DNA of 57,867 nucleotides, taken from NCBI GenBank assembly GCA_900541575.1, contig UQKO01000011.1, forward strand, positions 1-57,867. Reading direction: 5' to 3'. A program made the position numbers and the translations under genes. Below are positions 26,737 through 35,666 of the stretch, one piece after another (position 1 is the first letter of the stretch; the number at the start of each line of letters is the position of its first letter). The stretch is from an uncultured Prevotella sp. (GTDB taxonomy: Bacteria; Bacteroidota; Bacteroidia; Bacteroidales; Bacteroidaceae). The notes beneath the pieces were generated by a model. That model was given only the letters and a program-made list of their open reading frames with translations, made no database searches and had not been told where the DNA came from.

Positions 26737-27006
26737 TTCAGGAACGAAAATCGTCTCTCTGCATAGATGGAAATTCTCCCTTGTAAACGGAGGATTTCAT
26801 AAACTGTGGATGGAGTTCTCCAAACTTCGTCAATATCAAGCTAAAACCTAGGCCCTTTCGTTTTTCTTTGAAGACTTTCCCGTCGTACACAGGCCTGTGG
26901 TAGAGCTACCGCACGGCAGCGGTAAAGCTGTCACTGGGCAGTGTACGACGGAAAGATGTGCATCTGTGAATGGTAGAACGGGCATCTGTGGACGGAAAGA
27001 CAAATC
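26737..27006 (+). repeat. structured dispersed repeat, copy A
   Basis: About 270 nt with no gene. It shares long stretches with an inverted copy at 40421-40710: CGAAAATC..CTCTCTGCA, CCCTTG.AAACGG, AACTTCGTCA.TATCAAGC and CTAAAACCTAGGCC. Downstream of these, CCGTCGTACAC (26880-26890) pairs with GTGTACGACGG (26941-26951) and encloses smaller hairpins (GGTAGAGCTACC; ACCGC/GCGGT; CACTG/CAGTG). Copy B has the same closing stem with compensating changes. No ORF spans both copies in a conserved frame. Probable structured RNA or mobile palindromic element. The remainder of 26571-26736 holds nothing I can recognise. Confidence 0.75.
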
Positions 27007-27090
27007 ACTTTCCTCATCATACAACCCCAAATATCCGCTGTCCCAGAATTACCACTCCATTCTCATATAAACTAACTAAATAAAAAAATA

Positions 27091-27123
27091 GGAGGTAAAC
27101 AACTTTGACGAGTGTTTACCTCC
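27091..27123 (-). terminator. intrinsic terminator after the OmpA-like gene
   Basis: GGAGGTAAACA (27091-27101) and TGTTTACCTCC (27113-27123) form an 11-bp perfect stem with an 11-nt loop. Read on the minus strand it is followed by TATTTTTTTA. Confidence 0.85.
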
Positions 27124-27172
27124 GACCCTATTTTCAAATAATAAATTTTGCTATATAACAGAGTATATAATA

Positions 27173-27886
27173 TTACTTAGAAGCAGCATTAGCAGCATCA
27201 ATCATATCCTTACTCGGAAGAATATACACTTCTACGCGGCGATTTTCTTTTTTTCCAGCTACTGTAGAATTGTCAGCTACGGGATTAGATTCTCCATAAC
27301 CTTCTACACTACGTAAACGTGAACTTGGATACCCTGCACCAATAATTTGGTTCTTTACAGCGTTAGCGCGATTCTTTGAGAGTTCCAAGTTTTTAGCTTT
27401 GCTTTGCTCGGCTGTGCTATTTTTCCAGCCTTGATTGTCTGTAAAGCCACAGATAGCGAGATCGTAAGTGTTATCTTCTGATGAGAGTTGGGCTACAAAT
27501 TTATTAATAGAAGCTTTTGCCGTAGTACTGAGTGAAGAAGAACCTGTATTGAATAGCAAGCCACTATCAAAAGTAGCCTTCACATATTCTGTACCGTTGG
27601 CATCCTTGATTATCTCAGCTTTTGCATTAGCTGCTTCGGCAGCTTTCTTTGCTTTGTCCATTTTATTGCCAATGATTATGCCAGCACCTGCACCTACAGC
27701 TGTACCTACAGCTGCACCTATCGCAGCGCCTTTTCCATGACCAATCAACTGACCTACCAATGCGCCTAACGCTCCTGCACTTGCACCACCAATAAGTCCG
27801 CCCTTGGCTGTATTTGACATACCACCGCAACTGCTGAGCACCATTGCAAGACTCAAGGCGCATACTGAGAATTTCATCTTTTTCAT
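27173..27886 (-). CDS. OmpA-family lipoprotein
   Basis: 237 aa. Signal peptide with lipobox LSSCG (Cys at about residue 20). A glycine-zipper-rich region follows (about 28-75, e.g. GGASAGALGALVGQLIGHG and GTAVGAGAGIIIGNKMDK), which may insert in or associate with the membrane. The C-terminal OmpA/MotB peptidoglycan-binding domain (about 110-225) has ICGFTDNQGW, LSKNRANAVKN and GYGESNPVADN. It probably links the outer membrane to the cell wall. Monocistronic, with its own promoter and terminator. Confidence 0.9.
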   Translation of the reverse strand: MKKMKFSVCALSLAMVLSSCGGMSNTAKGGLIGGASAGALGALVGQLIGHGKGAAIGAAVGTAVGAGAGIIIGNKMDKAKKAAEAANAKAEIIKDANGTEYVKATFDSGLLFNTGSSSLSTTAKASINKFVAQLSSEDNTYDLAICGFTDNQGWKNSTAEQSKAKNLELSKNRANAVKNQIIGAGYPSSRLRSVEGYGESNPVADNSTVAGKKENRRVEVYILPSKDMIDAANAASK

Positions 27887-27924
27887 AATTGAACTTTTAA
27901 GTTATGATTTCCAAATTCTATGTG

Positions 27925-27955
27925 CAAAAATAGTATATGATGAGCGAAATGCAAA
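27925..27955 (-). promoter_or_regulatory. promoter of the OmpA-like lipoprotein
   Basis: Minus strand: TTTG (27955-27952), 19-nt spacer, TATTTTTG (27932-27925). The leader to the ATG at 27886 is about 30 nt. Confidence 0.8.
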
Positions 27956-28058
27956 ATGAAAGATGAAAAACTTTCGCAAAAAGACATGAGAATAGGCTTT
28001 TTTTGAGGTTTTATTTGTACTTTTGCGCTTAGAAAACAAACAGATCATTTTACATACA

Positions 28059-29543
28059 ATGGCAAAAGAACTGAAAGACCTTACAAAACGAAGCGTAGAT
28101 TATTCACGTTGGTACAACGAACTCGTTGTGAAGGCCGACCTAGCAGAACAATCAGACGTTCGCGGATGTATGATTATCAAGCCCTATGGCTATGCCATAT
28201 GGGAAAAAATACAGCAAGAATTAGATGCTCGATTCAAGGAAACTGGCGTACAGAATGTTTACTTCCCTATGCTCATCCCTAAAAGTTTCCTTTCAAAAGA
28301 AGCAGAACATGTGGAAGGATTTGCTAAAGAATGCGCAGTGGTTACTCACTATCGATTGAAGGCAGATCCCGATGGAGATGGAGTTGTAGTAGACCCAGCT
28401 GCAAAGCTTGAAGAAGAACTCATTATTCGTCCAACTTCGGAAACGACTATTTGGAATACTTATCGCAAATGGATACATTCTTGGCGTGACCTTCCCCTAT
28501 GCTGCAATCAGTGGTGCAATGTAATGCGTTGGGAAATGCGTACACGCCTGTTCCTTCGTACGTCTGAATTTCTATGGCAAGAAGGTCACACAGCACATGC
28601 AACCAAAGAAGAAGCCGAAGCACGTGCACAACAGATGCTCCATGTATATGCTGACTTTGCCGAAGAGGTAATGGCTGTTCCTGTAGTGCGAGGTGTTAAG
28701 AGTGCAACCGAACGTTTCGCTGGTGCTCTCGACACATATACCATAGAAGCAATGATGCAAGATGGGAAGGCTCTTCAGAGTGGTACGAGCCACTTCCTAG
28801 GCCAGAATTTTGGTAAAGCTTTTAATGTACAGTTCGTCAACAAGGAGAACAAGATGGAATATGCTTGGGCTACTTCATGGGGAGTTAGTACTCGCCTAAT
28901 GGGTGCTCTTATCATGACCCATTCCGATGACAATGGTCTTGTTCTTCCTCCTCACCTTGCACCTATTCAAGTCGTAATAGTTCCTATTTATAAAGGCGAC
29001 GAAGAATTAACCAAGTTCAACGAGAAACTTGGCGAGTTAGCAAAGCGCTTAAATAAGATGGGAATCCGCGTGAAGTACGATAACGCAGACAATAAGCGTC
29101 CAGGATTTAAGTTTGCAGATTATGAACTTAAGGGTGTTCCCGTACGCTTGGTTATGGGAGGTCGTGATTTAGAAAATGGCACCATTGAGATAATGCGTCG
29201 CGATACTTTAGAAAAAGAAACCCGTTCGTTCGATGGCATAGAGGATTATGTAAAGGATTTACTTGAAGAGATTCAGCAGAATATCTTTGCAAAGGCTAAG
29301 AAACGCCTAGATGACAATATCTTCGAGTGCAATGACTATGATGAATTTAAGAAACGCATCAAGGATGGCGGTTTCTTCCTCTGCCCATGGGACGGAACTC
29401 CCGAAACGGAAGCTCAAATTAAAGCAGATACACAGGCTACCATCCGTTGTGTTCCTTTTGGCATCGACCAGAGTAATCCTGGCATTGACATGGTAAGCGG
29501 AAAGCCTGCAACTTGTAAGGTAATCGTGGCACGTAGCTACTAA
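28059..29543 (+). CDS. proS: proline-tRNA ligase
   Basis: 494 aa from ATG 28059 (MAKELKDLTKRSVDYSRWYN); an in-frame TTG at 28023 is unlikely, as it follows the -7 element TACTTTTG (28018-28025) directly. Class II synthetase of the short, archaeal/eukaryotic-like type without the inserted editing domain: motif 2 region MRWEMRTRLFLRTSEFLWQE, motif 3 region with GALIMTHSDDNGLVLPP, an anticodon-binding domain, and a C-terminal zinc-type domain ending in Tyr. This type is normal in Bacteroidetes. Confidence 0.95.
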   Translation: MAKELKDLTKRSVDYSRWYNELVVKADLAEQSDVRGCMIIKPYGYAIWEKIQQELDARFKETGVQNVYFPMLIPKSFLSKEAEHVEGFAKECAVVTHYRLKADPDGDGVVVDPAAKLEEELIIRPTSETTIWNTYRKWIHSWRDLPLCCNQWCNVMRWEMRTRLFLRTSEFLWQEGHTAHATKEEAEARAQQMLHVYADFAEEVMAVPVVRGVKSATERFAGALDTYTIEAMMQDGKALQSGTSHFLGQNFGKAFNVQFVNKENKMEYAWATSWGVSTRLMGALIMTHSDDNGLVLPPHLAPIQVVIVPIYKGDEELTKFNEKLGELAKRLNKMGIRVKYDNADNKRPGFKFADYELKGVPVRLVMGGRDLENGTIEIMRRDTLEKETRSFDGIEDYVKDLLEEIQQNIFAKAKKRLDDNIFECNDYDEFKKRIKDGGFFLCPWDGTPETEAQIKADTQATIRCVPFGIDQSNPGIDMVSGKPATCKVIVARSY

Positions 29544-29591
29544 CCCTCTATCCTATCACATGTCGCAATCTCTTTGTGTGAGCGCATAACA

Positions 29592-29651
29592 TGTGGAAAT
29601 GTGCAGATGATAAAGCCTTAAAGAAAGACTTTGCCATTTGCACATTTTCGT
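29592..29651 (+). terminator. imperfect hairpin terminator after proS
   Basis: GAAATGTGCA near 29592 pairs with TGCACATTTTC ending near 29651, with a further AAAG/CTTT stem inside. This is the only structure I see in 29544-29932. A 66-codon plus-strand frame there (29638-29838) is Lys/Arg-rich and without family signals, and I do not accept it. Confidence 0.5.
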
Positions 29652-29932
29652 ATCACTGTACGAAGATAATAAAAGGATAGATGGATTAAGGAGGAATAAA
29701 AGAGGTTGTATTAGAACAAATAGACTCGTAATTAAAAACGAATCATTCGTAAAGCAAATAAGGAAAGTACAGAAATGCTATACTTCATTTTTCCCCTCCT
29801 TGCGGATACTCCACATATATAAAAATAGCAATAAATGAATCTCTTTGACTAAAAGAATGTTCGCTTTCCACCTCTTTAATCCGAGCAAAGTTAGAAGTTG
29901 AGTAGAATCATTTGGAACTTAACCTTTATAAC

Positions 29933-31873
29933 ATGATTTCAGTAGAACATCTTTCCGTAGAATTTAGTGCGCGCCCTTTGTTTAGCGATGTTTCTTTCGT
30001 TATCAACAAGAAGGATCGCATCGCTTTAGTAGGCAAAAATGGCGCAGGAAAATCTACACTACTTAAAATACTCTCTGGTATTCAAGAACCTACTTCAGGT
30101 ACTGTTGCTGTACAAAACGATATCACAATTGGTTATCTGCCGCAAGTTATGGTATTGAGTGATGAACATACTGTAATGGAAGAGGCAGAAAAGGCTTTTG
30201 AACATATAAGCGATATGCAAAAGCAGGTAGAGATACTCAACAACGAACTTGCCCAACGTACAGACTACGAGAGTGAAGATTATATGCAACTAGTGGAACG
30301 ATTTACTCACGAAAGTGAACGTTTCCAAATGATGGGAGGCATGAACTATCATGCGGAGCTTGAGAGAACGCTTCAAGGCTTGGGCTTTACAGCAGAGGAT
30401 TTTAATCGTCCTACGAAGGAATTCTCTGGTGGCTGGAGAATGCGAATAGAATTAGCAAAACTTTTGCTGCGTCGTCCTGATATTTTGCTACTTGATGAGC
30501 CGACAAACCACCTCGACATAGAGAGTATTCGTTGGTTAGAAAAATTTCTTGCCCGTTCGACAAGTGCCGTTGTACTCGTAAGTCATGACCGCGCTTTTAT
30601 CAACAATGTAACCAATCGTACACTTGAAATTTCATGTGGAAAAATCACAGATTACAAAGTCAAGTATGATGAGTTTATCCAGCTTCGTGCCGAACGACGT
30701 GAGCAGCAGCTCCGTGCATACGAAAATCAACAAAAGGAAATAGCAGATATCAAAGATTTTATCGAACGTTTCCGCTATAAGCCTACAAAGGCTGTACAAG
30801 TACAGAGCCGTATTAAGCAACTTGAGAAAATTATACCTATTGAGGTCGACGAAGTAGACAATGCCTGTCTGCATCTTAAATTCCCACCCTGTTCACGTTC
30901 GGGAGACTATCCAGTAATCTGTGAAGATTTACGTAAAGATTATGATAAACATTGTGTTTTCCATGATGTGAATCTCACCATAAAACGTGGCGAAAAAGTG
31001 GCCTTTGTTGGTAAAAACGGTGAAGGTAAATCCACTCTCGTAAAGTGTATCATGAGCGAAATTCCATATACTGGCACACTCAAACTTGGGCATAACGTGG
31101 AAATTGGCTATTACGCTCAGAACCAAGCACAAATGCTCGATGGAGAACTTACAGTGTTCGATACGATTGACAGAGTAGCCAAGGGGGATATCCGTCTTAA
31201 AATACGTGATATTCTAGGTGCGTTCATGTTCGGAGGAGAAGCATCGGATAAAAAAGTAAAAGTTCTTTCGGGAGGTGAGCGATCACGATTGGCTATGATC
31301 AAGCTCTTGCTTGAACCTGTTAACTTTTTGATTCTTGATGAACCTACCAATCACCTTGATATGCGTACAAAAGATGTGCTAAAGGAAGCAATTCTTGCAT
31401 TTGATGGTACGGTCATTATTGTAAGTCACGACCGCGACTTTCTCAATGGTTTAGTGTCGAAAGTATATGAATTTGGTGGAGGATTAGTACGTGAACATAT
31501 AGGCGGCATCTATGATTTCTTACAGAAGAAAGAGATGGAATCGCTTGATGAATTACACGCTATGGGATCATCCTCTGCTTTGTCGTCTATTTCTCCATCT
31601 GCATCCTCTCAAGAGGCTCAACCTTCCGAGGGGAAACTTTCTTATGAAGAACGAAAAGAACAAGTAAAGCTTCGCCGTAAACTAGAAAAGAATGTGGAAA
31701 AATGCGAGGCCGAAGTCAATCGACTTGAAGCTGAGAAACAATCTATCGAAGCCAAGCTAGCAACACCCGAAGCCGCGTCCGACACTTCCCTTTTCACTGA
31801 ATATGGTCGTATCCAGCAAGCTCTTAAGCAGGCTGAAGATGCTTGGGAACAGGCGATGGAAGCTTTGGAGTAA
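29933..31873 (+). CDS. ABC-F family ATPase (translation factor type)
   Basis: About 646 aa from ATG 29933 (MISVEHLSVEFSARPLFSDV). Two ABC cassettes without membrane domains: Walker A GKNGAGKS and GKNGEGKS, signatures FSGGWRMR and LSGGERSR, Walker B DILLLDEPTNHLD and FLILDEPTNHLD, with the arm/linker helix between them. The Ser-rich tether (SSSALSSISPSASS) and C-terminal coiled coil (about 585-646) are as in Uup-type proteins. ABC-F proteins act on ribosomes; some give antibiotic resistance, but nothing here points to that. Confidence 0.9.
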   Translation: MISVEHLSVEFSARPLFSDVSFVINKKDRIALVGKNGAGKSTLLKILSGIQEPTSGTVAVQNDITIGYLPQVMVLSDEHTVMEEAEKAFEHISDMQKQVEILNNELAQRTDYESEDYMQLVERFTHESERFQMMGGMNYHAELERTLQGLGFTAEDFNRPTKEFSGGWRMRIELAKLLLRRPDILLLDEPTNHLDIESIRWLEKFLARSTSAVVLVSHDRAFINNVTNRTLEISCGKITDYKVKYDEFIQLRAERREQQLRAYENQQKEIADIKDFIERFRYKPTKAVQVQSRIKQLEKIIPIEVDEVDNACLHLKFPPCSRSGDYPVICEDLRKDYDKHCVFHDVNLTIKRGEKVAFVGKNGEGKSTLVKCIMSEIPYTGTLKLGHNVEIGYYAQNQAQMLDGELTVFDTIDRVAKGDIRLKIRDILGAFMFGGEASDKKVKVLSGGERSRLAMIKLLLEPVNFLILDEPTNHLDMRTKDVLKEAILAFDGTVIIVSHDRDFLNGLVSKVYEFGGGLVREHIGGIYDFLQKKEMESLDELHAMGSSSALSSISPSASSQEAQPSEGKLSYEERKEQVKLRRKLEKNVEKCEAEVNRLEAEKQSIEAKLATPEAASDTSLFTEYGRIQQALKQAEDAWEQAMEALE

Positions 31874-31960
31874 AGACATATTGTAAATAGGAATGGGCTT
31901 AACGTGCATTCCTTACTTTCACGCAATATAATAATTTAATTTATTGCAGTCCGCTAAAAC

Positions 31961-32167
31961 TCAAAATAGCATAGAAATCTTATCCGCAATGCCCATAAAC
32001 AGGCGTTGCGGATGATTTTTTAAGAGAAGTTCGTCTCCTTTGTAAAAAAATAGAGTTGGTTCAGGAGACCCTTCCTTTTCTTCTTCAAGCATCTTTGCCC
32101 AATATTTTTCTGGTTCTTCAAGGAAATTATAGCAGTTTACATAGTACATGAGCATAATTCTTACCAT
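31961..32167 (-). CDS. hypothetical small protein, possibly a gene remnant
   Basis: 68 aa with the coding-like stretch NFLEEPEKYWAKMLEEEKEG and PEPTLFFYKGDELLLKNHPQ. It reads like the C-terminal end of a larger globular protein rather than an independent gene. No family recognised and no promoter seen. It is the only feature in the gap between the ABC-F and AraC genes. Confidence 0.35.
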   Translation of the reverse strand: MVRIMLMYYVNCYNFLEEPEKYWAKMLEEEKEGSPEPTLFFYKGDELLLKNHPQRLFMGIADKISMLF

Positions 32168-32280
32168 TAGATAGCTTACCCTTTCTTAAGACTTTCTTGT
32201 AATTTGCTAAAACCATTTTTTTGGCGCATATTTGCATCGTCAATAGCTTTTTATAGGAAATAGAAACTTATAAATACATC

Positions 32281-33171
32281 ATGAAAGAATTATTCTTTAA
32301 TACCATACAGGAGTTCAATGACTACATTGGGGTGAAAACACTTCATCCTCTAGTAAGCATTGCACGTGTAGAGAACACCTCTCCTATTCTGGAGGCTGTG
32401 CATTACTACGGACTTTATGCCCTCTTTCTGAAGGAAAACAAGGGATGTAAATTGTCATACGGCAGAACAGAATATGATTTTGACGAGATGACTGTAACCT
32501 CGTTTGCTCCAGGACAGTCTATTAAAGTGGAACCCATTCCAGGAGTTCCGTTTGCCAAATATACGGTATTGGCTTTCCATCCCGATCTGCTCAACCGCAC
32601 TCAGCTTGGCAAGAACATCTCCCGATATGAATTCTTTGACTATACAAGCAACGAAGCGTTACACTTATCTGCTGCCGAGGTCAACATCTTCCGTGATGTC
32701 CTTTCAATGATTAAGCAAGAACTGCAGCATCCTATAGATAAGCATTCGCGTGAACTCATTGTTTCAAACATTGAGTTGCTGCTGAACTATTGCCTGCGTT
32801 TCTACGACCGTCAGTTTATCACACGCGAGGAGATTAATCATTCGGTGGTAAAGAGGTTTATCTTTCTGCTCGATGAATACATTGCCCAGAAAGCGGAGCA
32901 TGAAGGATTGCCCACCGTGGCCTACTTTGCTGACAAATGTTGCTATTCTACCAAGTATTTCGGTGAATTGGTCAAGACTGAGACAGGCGTAACCGCTAAG
33001 AGTATGATCAATGAACGGCTGCTTTCGGCATCCCGACAACTACTTGTTGATGAAACTCTCAGCATAACGCAAGTTAGTCAACGCCTCGGCTTCGAGTATT
33101 CACAACACTTCGTCCGCTTTTTCAAGGCTCAGACAGGAAAGACACCAAGCGAGTATCGCAAAACTGCGTAG
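32281..33171 (+). CDS. AraC-family transcription regulator
   Basis: 296 aa. The N-terminal half (about 1-170) is a cupin-like sensor region. The C-terminal AraC/XylS domain has two helix-turn-helix motifs: YFADKCCYSTKYFGELVKTE (about 230) and ITQVSQRLGFEYSQHFVRFF (about 265), ending GKTPSEYRK. It is followed after 130 nt by the reductase and CMD-cupin genes on the same strand, which it probably controls. This arrangement is widespread in Bacteroidetes. Confidence 0.9.
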   Translation: MKELFFNTIQEFNDYIGVKTLHPLVSIARVENTSPILEAVHYYGLYALFLKENKGCKLSYGRTEYDFDEMTVTSFAPGQSIKVEPIPGVPFAKYTVLAFHPDLLNRTQLGKNISRYEFFDYTSNEALHLSAAEVNIFRDVLSMIKQELQHPIDKHSRELIVSNIELLLNYCLRFYDRQFITREEINHSVVKRFIFLLDEYIAQKAEHEGLPTVAYFADKCCYSTKYFGELVKTETGVTAKSMINERLLSASRQLLVDETLSITQVSQRLGFEYSQHFVRFFKAQTGKTPSEYRKTA

Positions 33172-33267
33172 ATACAATGAAGCATGTATAGTATAACTAT
33201 TTGACAGAAACGGAATATCGGTAATGTTTCCCGAAAACCAGGTATAAGCTCTTTAAAAGAATGAGCG

Positions 33268-33275
33268 TATCTTTG
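33268..33275 (+). promoter_or_regulatory. -7 element of the reductase gene
   Basis: TATCTTTG matches TAnnTTTG and lies 26 nt before the ATG at 33302. No good -33 TTTG is present, which suits an activator-dependent promoter such as one controlled by the adjacent AraC protein. Confidence 0.5.
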
Positions 33276-33301
33276 TACCAAACAATTAAAATTGTGAAAG
33301 A

Positions 33302-33838
33302 ATGAAGAAAGTTGTCGTAATCTCTACCAGCCTGCGTACTGGTTCAAACAGCGATATACTCGCTGATCAGTTTATCGAAGGTGCCAAGGCTTCAGGGCAT
33401 GAAGTGGAAAAGATTTCGCTCGCAGGCAAGGACATCAAGTTTTGCAAAGGCTGTCTAGCTTGTCAGAAGTTGGGCAAGTGTGTCATCAAGGATGATGTGA
33501 ACGACATCATGCAGAAAGTACTGAATGCCGATGTGGTTTGCTGGGCTACACCTATATATTATTATGAAATGAGCGGACAGATGAAAACTCTCATCGACCG
33601 AATGAATGCCATGTACTCGCTTGACTACAAGTTCCGTGATGTTTATATGCTCACCACTGCAGCCGAGAATGAACCGGAAGTACCAAAACGTGCTGAAGCC
33701 GGACTGACTGGCTGGATAGACTGCTATCCTGAGAGCCATCTTGCCGGCACGCTATTCTGCGGAGGTGTTGACGCTCCACGCACCATTGAGGGCAACAAGA
33801 AACTACAGGAAGCATACGAGTTGGGAAAATCAGTTTAG
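33302..33838 (+). CDS. NADPH-dependent FMN reductase / flavodoxin-like oxidoreductase
   Basis: 178 aa. The N-terminal motif VVISTSLRTGSNSDILADQF is the FMN phosphate loop. Next comes CKGCLACQKLGKCVIKDDV (about residues 50-68) with cysteines typical of the iron-sulphur-flavoprotein-like branch, and WATPIYYYEMSGQMKTLIDR. Probably reduces quinones or disulphides. It lies 18-27 nt before the CMD-cupin gene, so the two form an operon. Confidence 0.88.
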   Translation: MKKVVVISTSLRTGSNSDILADQFIEGAKASGHEVEKISLAGKDIKFCKGCLACQKLGKCVIKDDVNDIMQKVLNADVVCWATPIYYYEMSGQMKTLIDRMNAMYSLDYKFRDVYMLTTAAENEPEVPKRAEAGLTGWIDCYPESHLAGTLFCGGVDAPRTIEGNKKLQEAYELGKSV

Positions 33839-33865
33839 GGATAAGCAACTCAACTATTGATTCTT

Positions 33866-34681
33866 ATGAAAAAAATTGCAATATTCATCATATTAACGAC
33901 TATTTCATTCAATATAATGGCACAACAGAAAATAGTACAGACAGCAGGGCGCACCCAACTGGGTGAGTTTGCCCCGGAGTTCGCTCACCTCAACGACGAC
34001 ATCCTCTTCGGAGAAGTATGGAGCCGCAATGACCTGCTTTCATTGCGCGACCGCAGTTTGGTAACAATCACTTCGCTCATCAGCCAAGGAATCACAGACA
34101 GTTCGCTGAAATATCATCTGCAGTCGGCAAAGAACAACGGCATTACTCGCACAGAAGCGGCAGAAATCATCACCCACATCGCCTTCTATGCCGGTTGGCC
34201 AAAGGCCTGGGCTGCCTTCAATCTGGCAAAGGAGGTATGGAGCGAAGATGTGAAAGGAGAAGACGCGAAGGCCGCATTCCAGCGCGAGATGATTTTTCCT
34301 ATTGGAGAGCCAAATACAGCTTATGCCAAATACTTCAAGGGCAACAGTTATCTGGCGCAAATATCTGACAGTCAGATACCTTTCTTCAACGTAACCTTTG
34401 AACCTGGTTGCCGCAACAACTGGCACACGCACCACGCAACAAAGGGTGGCGGACAGATGCTCGTAGGCGTAGCCGGACACGGCTGGTATCAGGAAGAAGG
34501 CAAGCCTGCACAGGAGATTCTCCCAGGCACAGTCATCCATATTCCTGCCAACGTGAAGCATTGGCATGGTGCTGCAAAAGACAGCTGGTTTGCTCACCTC
34601 GCCTTTGAAATCCCTGGCGAGAACACCTCCAACGAGTGGCTGGAGCCTGTTAGCGATGAAGAGTATGATAAGTTAAAATAG
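33866..34681 (+). CDS. secreted carboxymuconolactone-decarboxylase/cupin fusion protein
   Basis: 271 aa from ATG 33866; an upstream TTG at 33857 is less likely. A signal peptide (MKKIAIFIILTTISFNIMAQ) directs export. Residues about 35-125 form an AhpD/CMD-like helical domain (SLISQGITDSSLKYHLQSA, EAAEIITHIAFYAGWPKAW). No CxxC redox pair is present there. Residues about 160-265 form a cupin with the metal-binding pattern NWHTHHATKGGGQML ... GTVIHIPANVKHWHGAA. Activity unknown; fusion proteins of this kind usually accompany flavin reductases. Confidence 0.88.
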   Translation: MKKIAIFIILTTISFNIMAQQKIVQTAGRTQLGEFAPEFAHLNDDILFGEVWSRNDLLSLRDRSLVTITSLISQGITDSSLKYHLQSAKNNGITRTEAAEIITHIAFYAGWPKAWAAFNLAKEVWSEDVKGEDAKAAFQREMIFPIGEPNTAYAKYFKGNSYLAQISDSQIPFFNVTFEPGCRNNWHTHHATKGGGQMLVGVAGHGWYQEEGKPAQEILPGTVIHIPANVKHWHGAAKDSWFAHLAFEIPGENTSNEWLEPVSDEEYDKLK

Positions 34682-34789
34682 CTACAACTAATATTCAATG
34701 AATTAGCAAAGGGTAAAACAAACTATTTATGCTTGTTTTGCCCTATTTGCTTACCATAATCCTTATCCCGAACTCACATTACAAAATCT

Positions 34790-35482
34790 ATGACATTACT
34801 TCAAGAAAGACTGTTCGCCATGCAAGATAAGCAGTATGCTGCTTTCCAATCCAAACTGACGCCGGGAGTGCCTTTAGAAAGTTTCATAGGCATCCGTGTG
34901 CCTGTGCTCCGTAAGTTCGCAAAAGAGTTTGCACAGGAAGCCGTATGCGTGGATTTTCTAAAGCAGTTGCCTCACGAATATTATGACGAGAATATACTTC
35001 ACAGTATCCTCATCTCTCAAGTGAAGAACTATGAAGAATGTATCCGGCTGACAGACGATTTCCTTCCTTTCGTGGACAATTGGGCTGTTTGCGACATAAT
35101 GTCTCCGAAGGTATTTGCCAAACACAAGAAGGAGCTATTGCTGAAGATCAGAACTTGGAGCAAGTCATCCCACATTTACACTTGTCGCTTTGGAATAGAA
35201 ACACTTATGTCTCATTTTCTGGATGAAGACTTCAAAGCTGAATATCTTGAAATTCCTGTATCTGTAAAGAGTAATGAATATTACGTAAAGATGATGATAG
35301 CATGGTTCTTCGCTACAGCTCTTGCTAAGCAATGGAACGCAACGATTCCATACATCGAACAGAAACGTCTAGCTTCATGGACGCACAATAAGACTATCCA
35401 AAAGGCCATCGAGAGCTACAGAATTTCTCCAGAACAAAAAGAATATCTGCGAACATTGAAGATAAAAGCAATATCTAAGTGA
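34790..35482 (+). CDS. DNA alkylation repair protein, AlkD-like HEAT-repeat
   Basis: 230 aa. The helical HEAT-like repeats of the AlkC/AlkD superfamily are visible: GIRVPVLRKFAKEF near 40, FVDNWAVCDIMSPKVFAKHK near 100 with the conserved D-x-W, and YYVKMMIAWFFATALAKQW near 180. Family members flip and excise alkylated bases, but many members have lost activity. 108 nt after the cupin gene and ended by the terminator at 35546. Confidence 0.85.
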   Translation: MTLLQERLFAMQDKQYAAFQSKLTPGVPLESFIGIRVPVLRKFAKEFAQEAVCVDFLKQLPHEYYDENILHSILISQVKNYEECIRLTDDFLPFVDNWAVCDIMSPKVFAKHKKELLLKIRTWSKSSHIYTCRFGIETLMSHFLDEDFKAEYLEIPVSVKSNEYYVKMMIAWFFATALAKQWNATIPYIEQKRLASWTHNKTIQKAIESYRISPEQKEYLRTLKIKAISK

Positions 35483-35545
35483 GAAAAGGAGAGACTCAGC
35501 AGACAATTAGATATAATGAATGATTAGAGAAATAAAGGAAACGAG

Positions 35546-35589
35546 CGAATTAGGGCTGATACCTCTCGCAAGGTGTCAGCCCTAATTCG
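35546..35589. terminator. bidirectional terminator between the AlkD-like gene and aroE
   Basis: CGAATTAGGGCTGATACC (35546-35563) pairs with GGTGTCAGCCCTAATTCG (35572-35589) over 18 bp with one G-U pair. It lies between two converging genes and can serve both. Confidence 0.85.
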
Positions 35590-35666
35590 TACTGATTGAA
35601 TACGTTTTATACACAATTTATAATGAGGAATTTCGAAAGTTCTTTTGAAATTCCATGACTTTGGAG

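Noticed and set aside
26848..27030. 60-aa minus-strand ORF inside dispersed repeat copy A
   Set aside because: It runs through the hairpin region and is not preserved as a frame in copy B. The conservation is structural, not coding.
29638..29838. 66-aa gene after proS
   Set aside because: Basic low-information sequence, no promoter, and the first codons overlap the proS terminator hairpin.
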